Source: Xenopus tropicalis | Taxonomy: Eukaryota; Chordata; Amphibia; Anura; Pipidae | NCBI RefSeq assembly: GCF_000004195.4 | Contig: NC_030681.2 | Location: 90,837,681 to 90,901,680 of the forward strand | Length of the DNA stretch: 64,000 nucleotides | Reading direction: 5' to 3' | In this document: in pieces, positions 1 to 11,525 of the stretch | How the letters are laid out: the number at the start of each line of letters is the position of its first letter | Numbering within the stretch: the first letter of the stretch is position 1 | Position numbers and translations under genes: made by a program | The notes under the pieces: generated by a model | Database searches by the model: none | The model's input: only the letters and a program-made list of their open reading frames with translations | Told to the model about the DNA's origin: nothing

Positions 1-626
1 CAAGATCTCTCTGATTTTTCCTCACGCACAATCCAAGAGCCTGGTATAAATTATCTAGCAATCCTTTTTTTTTTTTCTATTTTAATATAGACTTTGTGTA
101 TACATATGCTCCTGCTATTTTTCTTTAAAAAGAAATACACCCAGTTTCTACCCTTATAAGAAATGTATCCACCCCTGTATTGCCATTCATTTAATTAAAC
201 ATAAGCAGAGGAGCATTCAAAAGTGTTTTAAACTGGAATACTGAGATCCAATATTGTTTGAATGATGACCAAATATAAGCTTATATATAGTTTTAATCTT
301 TAAAATAGCTTATTGTTTCTGAAGTGAAGCCTAATGGCATTAAAGAAATGGCTCTCACAACTGCATGAGATTTGGAATCACTATAATGTTCGTAATGTTG
401 TTTTTGCTTTATTTGTTGTGCAGGTTAGTTTTACTTGTATATTATGTACTTGGTCCTGGGTCTTATATAAGTAATTAAAACAGTTATGTAAATGTTTTCT
501 TCAATATCTGATATGCCTCTTAAGTTATTTATTTTTTTTTTTATATTAAAGGGTCATTTCATCTAAAATAAGCTTTACAAACACCATTTTATCCCAAAAA
601 ATATATTAAAAGACTAAGAGTATTGG
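1..626. other. AT-rich sequence, no coding exon seen
   Basis: No open frame or splice-bounded exon that I recognise. The stretch is AT-rich with poly-T runs (around 65-77 and 531-543). It could be 3' UTR of a plus-strand gene whose coding part lies left of the window (see 1235-1830), because human synteny puts TMEM30A directly upstream of COX7A2 in this orientation. That is inference only. Confidence 0.3.
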
Positions 627-867
627 CAGTGTCGGACTGGGGTGCCAAGGCCCCGCCAGAAAACCGTAGATGCTTGGCCCATTAACCCCTTTTCTCTTCA
701 ATCACTTTTTGTAATCTCTTATTTACTACTTTTTACATACTATTATCTATACTTTCCTCTACATGGTGTAGGCATACAAGGCAAATGGTTGGGTGAGCAG
801 GAGGACCTACTGACACCTGGGCCCACCCGGAGTCTTCCTGTTATCCTGGTGGGCCAGTCCGACACAG
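627..867. mobile_element. Short inverted-repeat element (MITE), GTCGGACTGG termini
   Basis: The left end CAGTGTCGGACTGG is mirrored at the right by CCAGTCCGACAC, giving a ~240-bp element with terminal inverted repeats. The 107-aa frame at 642-965 runs through it and out of its right end, so it is an accident. A related half-end (GGTGGGCCAGTCTGACC) occurs at about 39532-39549, which supports a dispersed family. Confidence 0.7.
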
Positions 868-962
868 AGTATTGGTATGTGCAGGTAACAATTCCCACAA
901 CAAGAGTGCAGGCAGTATCTGCCCATTGCTCCTTTGTAGATTATTTAAGACAAGTACCCTTT

Positions 963-1235
963 TAGGGCACAGTCACATGTGGAGTACAGTTGGCTTTTCT
1001 TTGCTCCTGCTTGTAGCTGCACTGACAGGCACTGCGTTGGCCTGAGTGCAACTACATGGAGCAGGGATCAGCTGGAAAAATGAAAAAGCATGCTTTGTTG
1101 GGCCATCAGCCACTCTGGCTGACAGTTTCAGTTAGTGGAGCTACACACAGGAGCATATAGGAGTGGAATCCCTTCTATTCATCTGCATACATAGTGGAGA
1201 GCAGTGGAATGTACAACACATGTGACTGTACCTTA
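963..1235. mobile_element. Short inverted-repeat element, AGGGCACAGTCACATGTG termini
   Basis: The left end AGGGCACAGTCACATGTG is answered by ACACATGTGACTGTACCT at the right, an imperfect inverted repeat bounding ~270 bp without coding capacity. It looks like a nonautonomous DNA transposon. It lies in sequence that may be transcribed as the 3' UTR of an upstream gene. Confidence 0.55.
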
Positions 1236-1830
1236 GATGATCTTGTTCTTTTGCTCTTCAGTTTCACATTTAAACGGCTATATGTTTGCTAGGGTCACTG
1301 ACAATAGAAACCAGACGCTTGTTTAAATGACATAGTGGAGGATGATTAGGAGAAAGTTTATTATCAAGGGGTCATTAATACAAACTAACAAAAATGAATT
1401 GCCCGACACCAGTGTCTCCATCAATTTTTTTTTTTTCTTCTTAACATTCCTTTCTACCGCCTGATTATCTGTAAGTGTTGGCCACATTTATCCTAAGTTT
1501 AATGCAATCAACTTTTTTTTTTTTTTTTAATTTAAACAGAATAATTTGTATAAAGCCTTGCAGTACCCACTGACCTGAATGTGTGTGTGTCCTCAACACT
1601 TGTTTGCAAGAATTACGTTTGGCATTTCATGTAGTAATGCTGTATGAGGTAGAAAAAGGATATGGTTCAGACATAACTGTTTACAGAATACTTTGCAGTC
1701 TAATGGATTCATGGAAGTGTGGTGAGAGATTTGTTGCAAAAAAAAAAAAAAAAAAAAAAAATGTTCAGCATATATTGTCCTGTTGTGTTTTTTTCCCCTT
1801 CAATAAAATCTCTTATTGAATGTGTGCTTT
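1236..1830 (+). other. Possible 3' UTR end of an upstream gene (TMEM30A candidate)
   Basis: An AATAAA hexamer at 1802-1807 is followed by a GT-rich stretch (TGAATGTGTGCTTTG), the usual arrangement of a vertebrate poly(A) site. The preceding 500 bases are AT-rich, non-repetitive and without coding exons, as expected of a 3' UTR. TMEM30A is proposed only because it lies immediately upstream of COX7A2 on the same strand in human. A ~23-nt A-run at about 1739-1761 lies 40 bases before the hexamer. The alternative is ordinary intergenic sequence. Confidence 0.35.
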
Positions 1831-2262
1831 GTATTACTGTCATTTTTGTTGCAAACAAAAACTTTGTATAAATATAAAATTTAAAGGAAATATGACACAC
1901 ATTTTACCATTTATCATATGTTTATGCTTATCTTCTAATTTTAGGGTTGTGGAATTTAAGGATGAAACAAAAACTTATGCATAAAGTAAAATTGTCTAGA
2001 GCGCTCCTTATAAATAAGCACTTTCTAATGTTACACACATATACCACGGGAGCACTTACCCGCTCAGCTCCAGATGTGCTGCTAGCTGGCTGAATCCCAG
2101 ATGAACATAACATCAGAAAGAATCTAGAAAAAATGCGGAGCACTAAAAGAGAGCTGCATTAAAAACATTTTTTATATTAAAAAAGTGCATGTACATCCAT
2201 GGACCTTATGCTTAACGTGTTTCGTGGTCTCATGCCACTTTCTCAGAAGCATCATCAGCCCA

Positions 2263-3866
2263 TAAATAGGAGGACATAATTATTTGACCCCTCACTGATT
2301 TTGTAAGTTTGTCCAATGACAAAGAAATGAAAAGTCTCAGAACAGTATCATTTCAATGGTAGGTTTATTTTAACAGTGGCAGATAGCACATCAAAAGGAA
2401 AATCGAAAAAATAACTTTAAATAAAAGATAGCAACTGATTTGCATTTCATTGAGTGAAATAAGTTTTTGAACCCTCTAACAAAAAAAGACTTAATACTTA
2501 GTGGAAAAACCCTTGTTTGCAAGCACAGAGGTCAAACGTTTCTTGTAATTGATGACCAAGTTTGCGCACATTTTAGGAGGAATGTTGGTCCACTCCTCTT
2601 TGCAGATCATCTCTAAATCCCTAAGGTTTCGAGGCTGTCTCTGTGCAACTCTGAGCTTGAGCTCCCTCCATAGGTTTTCTATTGGATTAAGGTCCGGAGA
2701 CTGACTAGGCCACTCCATGACCTTAATGTGCTTCTTCTTGAGCCACTCCTTTGTTGCCTTTGCTGTATGTTTTGGGTCATTGTCATGCTGGAACACCCAT
2801 CCACGACCCATTTTCAGTTTCCTGGCAGAGGGAAGGAGGTTGTCGTTCAGGATTTCACGATACATGGCTCCGTCCATTTTCCCGTTAATGCGAATAAGTT
2901 GTCCTGTGCCCTTAGCAGAAAAACACCCCCAAAGCAAAATGTTTCCACCCCCATGCTTGACGGTGGGGACGGTGTTTTGGGGGTCATAGGCAGCATTTTT
3001 CTTCCTCCAAACACAGCGAGTTGAGTTAATGCCAAAGAGCTCTATTTTGGTCTCATCAGACCACAGCACCTTCTCCCAGTCACTCACAGAATCATTCAGG
3101 TGTTCATTGGCAAACTTCAGACGGGCCTGCACATGTGCCTTCTTGAGCAGGGGGACCTTGCGAGCCCTGCAGGATTTTAATCCATTGCGGTGTAATGTGT
3201 TTCCAATGGTTTTCTTGGTGACTGTGGTCCCTGCTAATTTGAGGTCATTAACTAACTCCTCCCGTGTAGTTCTAGGATGCTTTTTCACCTTTCTCAGAAT
3301 CATTGACACCCCACGAGGTGAGATCTTGTGTGGAGCCCCAGAGCAAGGTCGATTGATGGTCATTTTGTGCTCCTTCCATTTTCGAACAATCGCACCAACA
3401 GTTGTCACCTTCTCTCCCAGCTTCTTGCTAATGGTTTTGTAGCCCATTCCAGCCTTGTGCAGGTCTACAATTTTGTCTCCGACATCCTTGGACAGCTCAT
3501 TCCCATGTTGGAGAGTTTGGAGTCTGCTTGATTGATTGATTCTGTGGACAGGTGTCTTTTATACAGGTGACTAGTTAAGACAGGTGTCCTTAATGAGGTT
3601 GACTAATTGAGTAGAAGTGTCTAACCTCTCTGTGGGAGCCAGAACTCTTGGTAGGGGTTCAAAAACTTATTTCACTCAATGAAATGCTCATCAGTTGCTA
3701 TCTTTTCTTTAAAGTTATTTTTTCGATTTTCCTTTTGATGTGCTATCTGCCACTGTTAAAATAAACCTACCATTGAAATGATACTGTTCTGAGACTTTTC
3801 ATTTCTTTGTCATTGGACAAACTTACAAAATCAGTGAGGGGTCAAATAATTATTTCCTCCACTGTA
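2263..3866 (-). mobile_element. Tc1/mariner transposon with ~210-bp terminal inverted repeats
   Basis: A ~1.6-kb element bounded by long inverted repeats: about 2266-2480 at the left and about 3655-3866 at the right. Both carry CAGTGAGGGGTCAAATAATT-type sequence in opposite orientation, and the ATTTCATTGAGTGAAATAAG region recurs inverted. The right tip reads TCCTCCACTGTA. The left tip is degenerate (TAAATAGGAGG), suggesting terminal mutation. Long repeats flanking a single transposase gene on the minus strand are typical of vertebrate Tc1-like elements. It sits inside another repeat (2105-3963). Confidence 0.9.
2491..3447 (-). pseudogene. Tc1-like transposase, start codon out of frame
   Basis: The 318-residue frame is a Tc1/mariner transposase, the enzyme that cuts and pastes the surrounding element. 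The first ~27 residues ([13 protein letters not shown]..) are part of the paired-type helix-turn-helix. The catalytic triad is intact: D131 (in WSDETKIE), D222 (in QHDNDPKHT) and E257 (in [11 protein letters not shown]). The D-D interval is 90 residues and 34 residues separate the second D from E, the DD34E pattern. Full-length relatives have about 340 residues. In the same frame upstream of M1 one reads [17 protein letters not shown], which belongs to the protein, but no in-frame ATG precedes it: the nearest ATG (3504-3506) is in another frame, consistent with a tiny indel at the original start. I see no internal stop. The body is well preserved; the gene is probably dead through its start. 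Confidence 0.85.
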
Positions 3867-3963
3867 TAAACATTTAATATAATGAATGAATAAAAGGACT
3901 GTTTTTAATGCATTTCTCTTTTAGTGCTCCACATTTTTTCTAGCTTCTTTCTAATATGTTAAC

Positions 3964-5180
3964 CTGAAGTACATGAGTCAACAAAGCCTATTCTTTCCTA
4001 TAGAGGCTGTACTCCCTTCCATGTAGAATCAACCAATGCAAGTGGAATGCATTTGTGATCCACCTATCTTCGCTGGTTGCATGCAACACAGTGAATACAG
4101 CCAGCTATAGGAAATGATGGACTAAATTAAGTCATGCATTCCCTTGTAGTGGAAGCCATTAGAATGAGCATTCTGACACTACCGAAAAATTCTTATGAAC
4201 AAAGCATGATAAGGGGTATGTACTGGTTGCTCCAAAGGTAACCTGATAATGCAAACAGCAGGCATTAGCTTTTAAGTTCTTGTAGCTCTGTCTAATGCAG
4301 GGCTGCCCAATCACATTTATAGCACACAGAGTTTCCTTCATATCATTATGCCCCCCTGCTTTTAAACCACAACACATGTGACCAATATTTATTCAAGGCC
4401 AAAATATAAGGGGGTGCTCTAACTTTTTGTATATATGCATACACAGGCACCACATATGTGTGACCTGAAAAATTATAGAGGGATCCAAAACAGCCATTTT
4501 TCTTTATACTTTCCCATCTGTTAACCACTTTATCAAAATTGTATGTCTCTCCTCATTTCTCCATTATTATATCTATTTTCCCCTCTCATGCTCCCCTAAC
4601 CATTCTAGTTTGTGGGGGGATGGGGTGGCACAGTTTGTCATGTAATGTGACCCATGCATCTGACATTTAAAATTGGTTGTGTAACCTGCAACAGTCAATT
4701 GTGCCAACCTTTACTTTCACAAAAGATTGTATTAGTGTATTGTATTGACACCTTTTCTGGAAATAAAAATACTGGGCTTCCGATATATTTTTTCTTCATG
4801 TACTGGTACAGGCTGGTAAAATACTGGCCAGGTGGAAACCCTCCTTGGGTGAATAGGTCGGACTAATGCCAGCAGTGGAACAGGGTCGCACCCCTTGATG
4901 GAGTATATAAAGAATGTTTTATTCTTTAATACAAACAACAAACCAGGCATACCTAAGTGAAGTAGAGTTTACACTGCGGGGCGGGGCAATTTAACACCTG
5001 TAGAGAAAAAGGATATGGAGTATGTGAACATTTGGCGTTAATTCTTCTGATTTTAAATTCTGACACAGCAACGTGCCAAGCGTGTTTGTAGAACGCGTGA
5101 ATATAACATCTGATAGTTTCAACTAATTTATTGTTTGAAGGTTAACTACATCCTGGCCGGGCGGCGCATTCTGAACGCCT
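3964..5180. other. Intergenic sequence upstream of COX7A2
   Basis: No exon or complete repeat recognised. Sequence becomes GC-richer after ~4970 (GGGGCGGGGC at 4978-4987) and CpG dinucleotides appear from ~5080, marking the approach to the COX7A2 promoter. Confidence 0.4.
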
Positions 5181-5639
5181 GTCATGATTCAAAGCCAGGT
5201 CTTCCGGAAAGTTAAAACTAATTTACCGATGGATAAAGCAAAGCACACGCCCCCAAGCAATGGCACTTAAAGGATTCCGTGCCCACAGATTCTATAAAAA
5301 ACGTCTACGTCCACCGCGGCCATATTTGATACTGGCAACAACTATATTAGCACCACTTAAATGAAACTACGTGGGCCGGTCTGAATGGATATTTGCTTAT
5401 GCGTGCAAAAGAATATATATCTTGCTAACAGTGTGATAGCTAAACAAGCCTAACGCATTCCATTCAAATAGTCTTCGACCCCAATCTTGACATTTGCCCT
5501 TATTTGATTGTCAAGCACGCCCTTCCTGTGACGCACAATAGTTTCCGGTTTAAGTGTACTTCCTTTTCCGCCGGGCTAGTGTCCTTGTCCTTTCTCGGAA
5601 GTTATAGGTTGTGTGAGGAGCTATAGAAGAAGCATCACA
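5181..5639 (+). promoter_or_regulatory. COX7A2: COX7A2 promoter and 5' UTR with an ETS-site cluster
   Basis: The 460 bases before the COX7A2 start codon are CpG-containing, have no convincing TATA box near the gene, and carry several ETS/GABPA (NRF-2) core motifs: CTTCCGGAA near 5201-5209, TTTCCGG at 5542-5548, ACTTCC at 5558-5563 with TTTCCGCC just after, and CTCGGAAG at 5594-5601. GABPA sites near the start are typical of nuclear genes for respiratory-chain subunits. The pyrimidine-rich GTCCTTGTCCTTTCTC at 5581-5596 is a plausible start region. The exact transcription start is not visible. Confidence 0.6.
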
Positions 5640-8600
5640 ATGCTGCGCAATTTATTGGTAATTGTTGAGCAAGCTAACTCTTGCGGTTTAGGCGTTAATG
5701 ATACGTGCATGGCGTGAGGAGGGATAGCTATAGGCTGCTAGCTGACAGGAATGTGACTTTATATCTGTGTAGCCCTCAATGACACAGGCGCGCTATAGTG
5801 AAATCCGGCGATTCATACTAAGCATGTTTTGCGCTTCTGTTCTGAAAAGCAAATGTACGTTCTATGCGCTAAGCTAATGCTGCTTCTGTGCGTCTGTGCG
5901 TCTGAGCTGCAGCTCCAGCCTCTAGCTCTTTGGGGGCGAAGAGCAAATCTACTTCTCAGTGTTATTCTCTGCGTTAGTTGTTATATCCTTCCTAACCTAA
6001 TATGTACATGTCAGGTCTATATTTGTTTCTCTGAGTAAGGCAGTAAAGCATATACACAAAGATATTTGTATGCAATACGTGCTTGGGACGTTTGATATCA
6101 AGGAGCTATAGGGAAAGCCGTTCTATACATTCTAAAATGTTTGTTTTGTATGCATGTTTATATTCCAAAAAATGACATTTGATGCTACTTGTGCATGTAC
6201 GTGTGCTGCCACTGGGCTACATTGCAAAACACTTGTCTTGCAGGATATAATTAGCTTTCTCATGATACAGAACATGTTCTTTTGCATACTGAGTAGGCAG
6301 TCACTCTGAAATAATTTTGAAGGTTGACTGGAAGCCATTTGTAGTTTGTGTATTCTACACATTTGTCAACATTTCTTGTCCCTTTTGTAATTGCAATTCT
6401 GTATTTTATCTATACTAGTAGCAGTTGACGGTACAGTTATGGAACCTGTTATCCAGAATGGGATAACTGGTTTTCCAGATAAGGGGTCTTTCCGTAATTC
6501 GGATCTCCATACCTTGAGTCTGCTAAAATTAATTTAAACATGAAATAAACTCAATAGAATGCTATTGGGTTTATTTCATGTTTAAATTATTTTTAATAAT
6601 AGCTTAGCTGGGATCAAATTTAATTACAGAGAAAATGGAGATTGTTTTTAAAAATTAGAATACTTTGATTAAAATGGAATCTATTGGACACAGCCTTTCT
6701 GGATAACTGATCCCATCCCTGTACAAGGCAGATATTTAAAGCTTGCTAGAACATCTAGTTTTGTCTTCTGAAAAGATTTGAACATGATTCACGTATTACT
6801 GTAACATCTTTCCCTTGTACATTAATTTTACCTTGTAGGCTCTGCAGTGTACGTGCAGTTTCCTTACTTCCTGGTTTAGTTCACATACATGTCGTGTTGT
6901 GGTGGGAGGGGCCACACTTGCAAGTTTTGATTCTTCTGTGCTAAAGAAAGCTAGTATTGCTCTAAATCAGGAGTCCTAACTCACTTTTTTTAATTTGCTT
7001 TTATCTTAAAACATTTATTTTAGAAACTTTTCATAGTGGTTTTTAAAGATGCTGTGGGGTAGGGGTCTGAGCTACTGTAATGCACACAAAACTGTTTTAA
7101 ATATAATAGGTCACACAAAACAAAGCATTTCAATGCTGTTTAATGTTTTTGTTGTAACACTTTTGAAAAAAAAAAAAAGGATTACTATGTGTCATGTAAT
7201 ACGCAGACCTAGGCACAATGAGCTCTTTTCAAACAACCCTCACACTTCACCTGATTGTCGCTGTTTTGACTATAATTAGATGTCCATTATGCAGGGCGTT
7301 TATCTAAAAGAGAATTGCCTGGCTAAATAGGATTACCAATTACTTTTTTTTTTTTTTTTATTCTGGTACGTAAAAAAAGTGACACAGCCACCTAGTGCCC
7401 CAACAGTTAACCGTGCATGTAAAAAGGGTTTAGCTACTTTATGTGTAAATTATGGTTTCTTCCTCTCTCCCTTTTCAAAATATTAATTTACACAAATTGT
7501 ATATATCCTTATTACTAGGCTCTCCGTCAGATTTCCCAGCGGACCATCAGCAGTTCGACCAGGAGATCTCTGCAAAACAAAGTGCCAGAAAAGCAGAAGA
7601 TTTTCCAGGTGCCAAGTGAAATAAGATAACACAATCCATTTAGCTATTGACTATTGTTTTTGTCAGAAAATAATGGAAATTTAAAAACATTTAATAACGC
7701 TCTCCATTTTTTTTTTTTTTTATAGGAAGATAATGGCATTCCAGTTTACCTAAAGGGGGGTGTTGGAGATGCACTACTCTATAGACTGACCATGGCTCTT
7801 ACGGTTTTGGGTAAATATTTTATCATTTAAAACATTAATTTAGATTTCAAACTGTTTATCGTAAACCAATTATATTTTTGTATCAGTAATGTGAAAGGAG
7901 AAGTAAAGGCTAATAAAGAGTTAATCTCAAGCTGCAGGCATACCTTAAGTTCTTTCAATAGTGCCCTTAAGTCTCCCCATATTTCTCCTGTTCAGATGAT
8001 CAGAAGCCAGACAGGAAGAAAAAATGCAGAGCTGTGTAAAGAAAGTTCCCATAATGCCTCACTCCTGCACAGACACCCAGACCAAGTGAACATGCTCAGT
8101 TAGTAAGACTATGAGTCAACTTCCTGCTGATTGGCTCAGATCCACATTCCTAAGGGGGGGGGAGTGAGTTCTTAGCATTCTTGAGGGAGGGGGGGAGTAG
8201 GAGAGGGGAGAGAGCAGAAAGCTGCGTGTCTCTGGCACAGGAATTACACAAATCTTTTCACAGAGAAGTCAGTGCAGCATTTCTGTGAGTGCTTATGGCT
8301 GTATTTACTTAGACCTTTCTGATAAAGCTTACTTACTTTTTACCTTTCTTGCTTCTTTAAGTGTTTTGTTTTTATTCCTTCTTTCAACTAAATAATTTTA
8401 TGTTTAAAATGATGTTCCATGACATAGGCCTTAGTGTACCAGCCTAGAGGTACAGCAGTCCAGTAACAGTAAAAATATAAACCTGAATTTACCCTGAAGA
8501 TTCCATATTTTTATTTTGCTGTGCTCCAACCATGTCCCTGTGCCTTCAAAAATCCCCAAATTCCCACAGGGCTAAAGAACATGAATATGCCTAAACCCTC

Positions 8601-11348
8601 ATCATATATTGATTGGTGTAGCATGATTGTTGTAAAAGATTATCTTTATAGTAAGCAAATTCTGATCTTTGAAGTATGAGCAAAGACCAACAAGCCCTTT
8701 TCTTAAAGTCCCCAGGTCCATGCAGTTACTTGGATATTCCTGTTGTAATTCACAGCTTACTGGATATTGTGTTCTGTATGAGAGAGACAATTAATTTTAT
8801 GAATTTTTAAAATGGTATAAATGTAAACAGCCAGTGGTAATCCAGTGGTAATCACCCATGCTTATATTTGTTGCAAGATGTGTTGTCTAACAGTTTGGGT
8901 GGAATTTCCACCAGCTTGAAAATGTAACACAACACCTTGGGGCACATTTACTTACTCACGAATGGGCCGAATGCGTCCGATTGCGTTTTTTTCGTAATGA
9001 TCGGTATTTGGCAATTTTTCAGAAAATTGTCACGACTTTTTCATTGCCATTCTGAATGTTGAGCAAAATCTGGCGATTTTTTCGTAGCGTTACTACTTGC
9101 GCGAAAAGTCGTGACTTTTTCGGAGCCTTCGCGCCGAGTACGAAAGATTCGGATTCATTCAAGCTTCAGTATGGTGACTTTTCTTGGGCCAGGCTGGAGC
9201 TGCAGGGTGCCATTGAGTCCTATGGGAGGCTTCCAAAATCATGCTAAGTCTGAAAGTTTCGCCCGCCGCTTACGAGCGCTCAATACGAAAAAGTTGCGAC
9301 AAGATACGAGCGCATCCTACGAAAAACTCGCGTTTTTTCACGCAAATCGTATTGGTAACGAAAAAGTCGCGACAATTTCCGAAAAGTCGTAAAGGCGCCG
9401 AAAAAAACGCAAAAAATACGAAAAAGTCACAAAATGTTCGTTTTCCAATCGGAATTTTTCCAATTCGGATTCGTGGGTTAGTAAATGTGCCCCCTTGTGT
9501 TTGTATAATGTGCAAAGGAAAGCATGTTCTTAAAGGAGATCTAAAGCATAAATTAAAGGACATGTCAACCCCAAAAATATTTTTTTCCCTAATAAAAGAA
9601 AACATAATTCTAAGCAACTTTCCAATATCAGTTTATTAAAAATTATTAGTGCTTTAAAAGGTATTTGTAAATGTAATTTCTATAGAAAGCGGCTTTTGCT
9701 GAACTCCTGGTTGTTACTTTTTAAATAATGTTGCCAGTCTCCTCCAGCAAGTCAGGTCTATTAGTCTGCTGCCTTGTGTTACATTGTTTCAAACCCCAGA
9801 GCCACCAGGGCAGAGAACAAAAAAAAAAAACAGGCAAACACTGCTTTTAATAGAAATTATATATACAAATAACTAAAAAACCATTACAAATATGTAATGC
9901 ATGTATATTGCAAACTGCTTAGAATTCAGTTTTCTTTGCCTAAAAATATTTTTGGGATTGACATGTCCTTTAGGCTAGAAATGTTGCACATTATGTTTTT
10001 GGCTTCTGTACCAGCCCAAGACAACCACAGCCCTTTAGCAGGGAAGATCTGTGCCTCCAAAGATGCCCCAGTAGCTCCCCATCTTCTTTTCTGATGATTC
10101 ACTGCACATGCTCTGTGCTGCTGTCACTTACTGAGCTTAGGGACCCACTCACAATATACTGTATATAATTTAGGGATGCACCGAATCCAGTATTCGGCAA
10201 GGATTCTGCCTTTTTTGGCAGCGTTTGGATTCAGCCGAATCCTTGTTCCTGGTCAATACAAATCCTAACAAGCGTATGTCGCAGCAGCGCGCGGCATCAT
10301 TTAATCCTTGCATAATCTGTTTGGAATTTAGCTGAATCCCTTGCCGTGGATTCAGGGGTTCTGCCGAACTCAAAAAACTAGGTTTAGTGCATCCCTAATA
10401 TAATAGAATATCAATGTCAGAATATAAGGCTGATTAGTAATCAATACAAATAATTACTTTATGGCAGCTCAGAAACCAGTGCAATTAGCATCCAAAATTA
10501 ATAATCAGCCTTGTAGCATCAGCTTATATTACAGGCAAACTTCATTTTCTTCTTGGTAATTTGTGATGACCCCTTAAGCTCAACTTCTCAACAGCTGCTC
10601 AGAGCCCACTGAGCATATGAGTGTCGCAGACACTTTCCAAGATGGTGACCCCCCTTTAACAAGCTTGAAGCCCTGGGTCATTGCTGCTATTGAGATGCTG
10701 AAACTAGGCTGGTGCAGTATGTGGGTTTCACTCTCGTTTAAGGCCTGGTAAAGCTCAGGTGTAATCGAGAAGGCCCTCTTAGTCTCATTAATAGATGTTG
10801 TGGGTGCAAGGAAACTCTAATAGGTCTATTGCATTTTAAATAAATGAGTTCTTTAGGGTATGCCAAAATGCAAAACTTTTATTATTATTTTTTTTCCTTC
10901 CCCCACCCACTCACAAAACTATAATTTTGCACAACATAAGTACTGCTGAGTTATTCTTTGTCTTTTGAAAAGCTTTTTTTATTTTGATGCTGCTTTGAGG
11001 GGAGACCAATCTTTCAACAAGTGGTGTTAGGAATGTCTAGTTTAAAAATCAAATCACTTATTTCTGTACAATATGTACATTGATCCAGTAATGATTTCGG
11101 GATTTTTATTTTCTGTACATTTGTACAGATTCTTAAAAAAAAAAAATACGAATCACATCATAAAGTGAAAGGGATTTGTGTTGATCCTGGAATTATTATT
11201 GGATGAGTAATTGTTTTGACTGTGCACCACACAATTGCTTTATGAGAGTGCAGAAATTGGCTCTTATCTATCAATATGTTCTCTTTCAGGAACAGGATAT
11301 GCTCTCTATGAGCTTGTTAGTGCTGCTCTGCCCAAGAAGAAGAACTGA
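5640..11348 (+). CDS. COX7A2: Cytochrome c oxidase subunit 7A2, mitochondrial (four coding exons)
   Basis: A nuclear-encoded small subunit of respiratory complex IV in the inner mitochondrial membrane. Coding exons: 5640-5657, 7519-7608, 7726-7810 and 11290-11348 (18+90+85+59 nt), each bounded by GT and AG; phases are 0, 0 and 1. The spliced product is 83 residues, the same length as the mammalian precursor. It opens MLRNLLALRQISQRTIS, an Arg/Ser-rich presequence, and the mature part begins near residue 24 before the family motif NKVPEKQK (26-33). Next come IPVYLKGGVGDALLYR (41-56), one membrane helix of about residues 49-74, and a Lys-rich C-terminus (LPKKKN). The MLRNLLALRQ start fits COX7A2 better than COX7A1 or COX7A2L. 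Exon 1 codes only six residues. Intron 1 is 1.86 kb, intron 2 only 117 bp, intron 3 is 3.5 kb with four MITEs. No damage is seen and the gene looks functional. Confidence 0.95.
6430..6724. mobile_element. MITE with GGAACCTGTTATCC terminus (family V), in COX7A2 intron 1
   Basis: Begins GGTACAGTTATGGAACCTGT and ends GGATAACTGATCCCATCCCT plus GTAC, an imperfect inverted repeat. Internal landmarks are AAGGGGTCTTTCCGTAATT, GGATCTCCATACC and a hairpin around AATAAACTCAATAG / CTATTGGGTTTATT (6544-6573). Related copies lie at 19835-20345, 39865-40082, 52577-52910 and 63569-63898, making it the most repeated family in the window. Confidence 0.8.
7892..8360. mobile_element. Inverted-repeat element in COX7A2 intron 3
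   Basis: Left end AAAGGAGAAGTAAAGGC and right end TTACCTTTCTTGCTTCTTTA form an imperfect inverted repeat around ~470 bp. The interior has a poly-purine stretch rich in GGGGGG (8154-8215). The 70-aa frame 7891-8103 lies inside and has no protein character. Family name not recognised with certainty. Confidence 0.55.
8939..9493. mobile_element. MITE with GGGGCACATTTACTTACTC / GTAAATGTGCCCC termini
   Basis: A 555-bp element in COX7A2 intron 3. The left end GGGGCACATTTACTTACTCA and right end GTTAGTAAATGTGCCCC are inverted repeats. The interior is full of CGAAAAAGTCG-type repeats and unusually CpG-rich for an intron. A shorter relative lies at 50143-50409. The overlapping frames at 9056-9639 are by-products of the CGAAAA repetition. 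Confidence 0.8.
9553..9973. mobile_element. MITE with TTAAAGGACATGTCAA terminus (family T), copy 1
   Basis: Left end TTAAAGGACATGTCAACCCC and right end GGGATTGACATGTCCTTTA are inverted repeats around ~420 bp in COX7A2 intron 3. The left TTAA edge resembles the TTAA-target or T2-like MITEs described in Xenopus, but class assignment is inference. Copy 2 at 17382-17840 has the same order of internal landmarks (CTCCAGCAAGTCAGGTCT and GCCACCAGGGCAGAGAA). Confidence 0.8.
10171..10397. mobile_element. hAT-like MITE, TAGGGATGCAC termini
   Basis: Starts TAGGGATGCACCGAATCC and ends GTTTAGTGCATCCCTA. Internally the phrase ATTCGGC / GCCGAAT is repeated in both orientations. TAGGGATGCAC-type ends are typical of small hAT-family elements in vertebrates. 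The flanks share TATAAT on both sides, a possible partial target duplication. It lies in COX7A2 intron 3. Confidence 0.7.
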
Positions 11349-11525
11349 TTCCAACATTTTTCCAATCTGATCAAGTTATCTGTCCAATTCAGTGTAAATC
11401 ATCAGGGATTGTTCTTGTCCTTGTCCTAAGCAGACTGGTCCATTTTGAGGGAACAATATTTATTAAAATGTACTGTGAAAGCTGCAGACAATAAAGCAGT
11501 TTTACATTACTGTCTTCCGTGAGTT
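11349..11525 (+). promoter_or_regulatory. COX7A2: COX7A2 3' UTR and poly(A) signal
   Basis: After the TGA at 11346-11348 comes ~150 nt of 3' UTR. AATAAA occupies 11490-11495, and cleavage is expected about 15-25 nt later. The short UTR matches the compact transcripts of small respiratory-chain subunits. The exact cleavage base cannot be read from sequence. Confidence 0.75.

Larger units (their letters stand above)
2105..3963. mobile_element. Outer inverted-repeat element split by the Tc1 insertion
   Basis: The arm at about 2105-2172 (with CTAGAAAAAATGCGGAGCAC) is the inverted copy of the arm at about 3892-3963 (with GTGCTCCACATTTTTTCTAG). Between them lie only ~90 bp of private sequence plus the Tc1 element, so the original element was ~250 bp and was interrupted later. 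The private part includes a GTTTCGTGG..CATGCCACTT motif near 2219-2240. Confidence 0.6.

Noticed and set aside
642..965. 107-aa frame
   Set aside because: Starts inside the left terminus of a MITE and crosses its right end; no domain or splice context.
2717..3531. Plus-strand frames of 67-137 aa
   Set aside because: Antisense shadows of the Tc1 transposase and its upstream region.
9056..9639. Overlapping frames of 63-132 aa on both strands
   Set aside because: All lie in or run out of the CGAAAA-rich MITE at 8939-9493; the apparent coding comes from the repeat.
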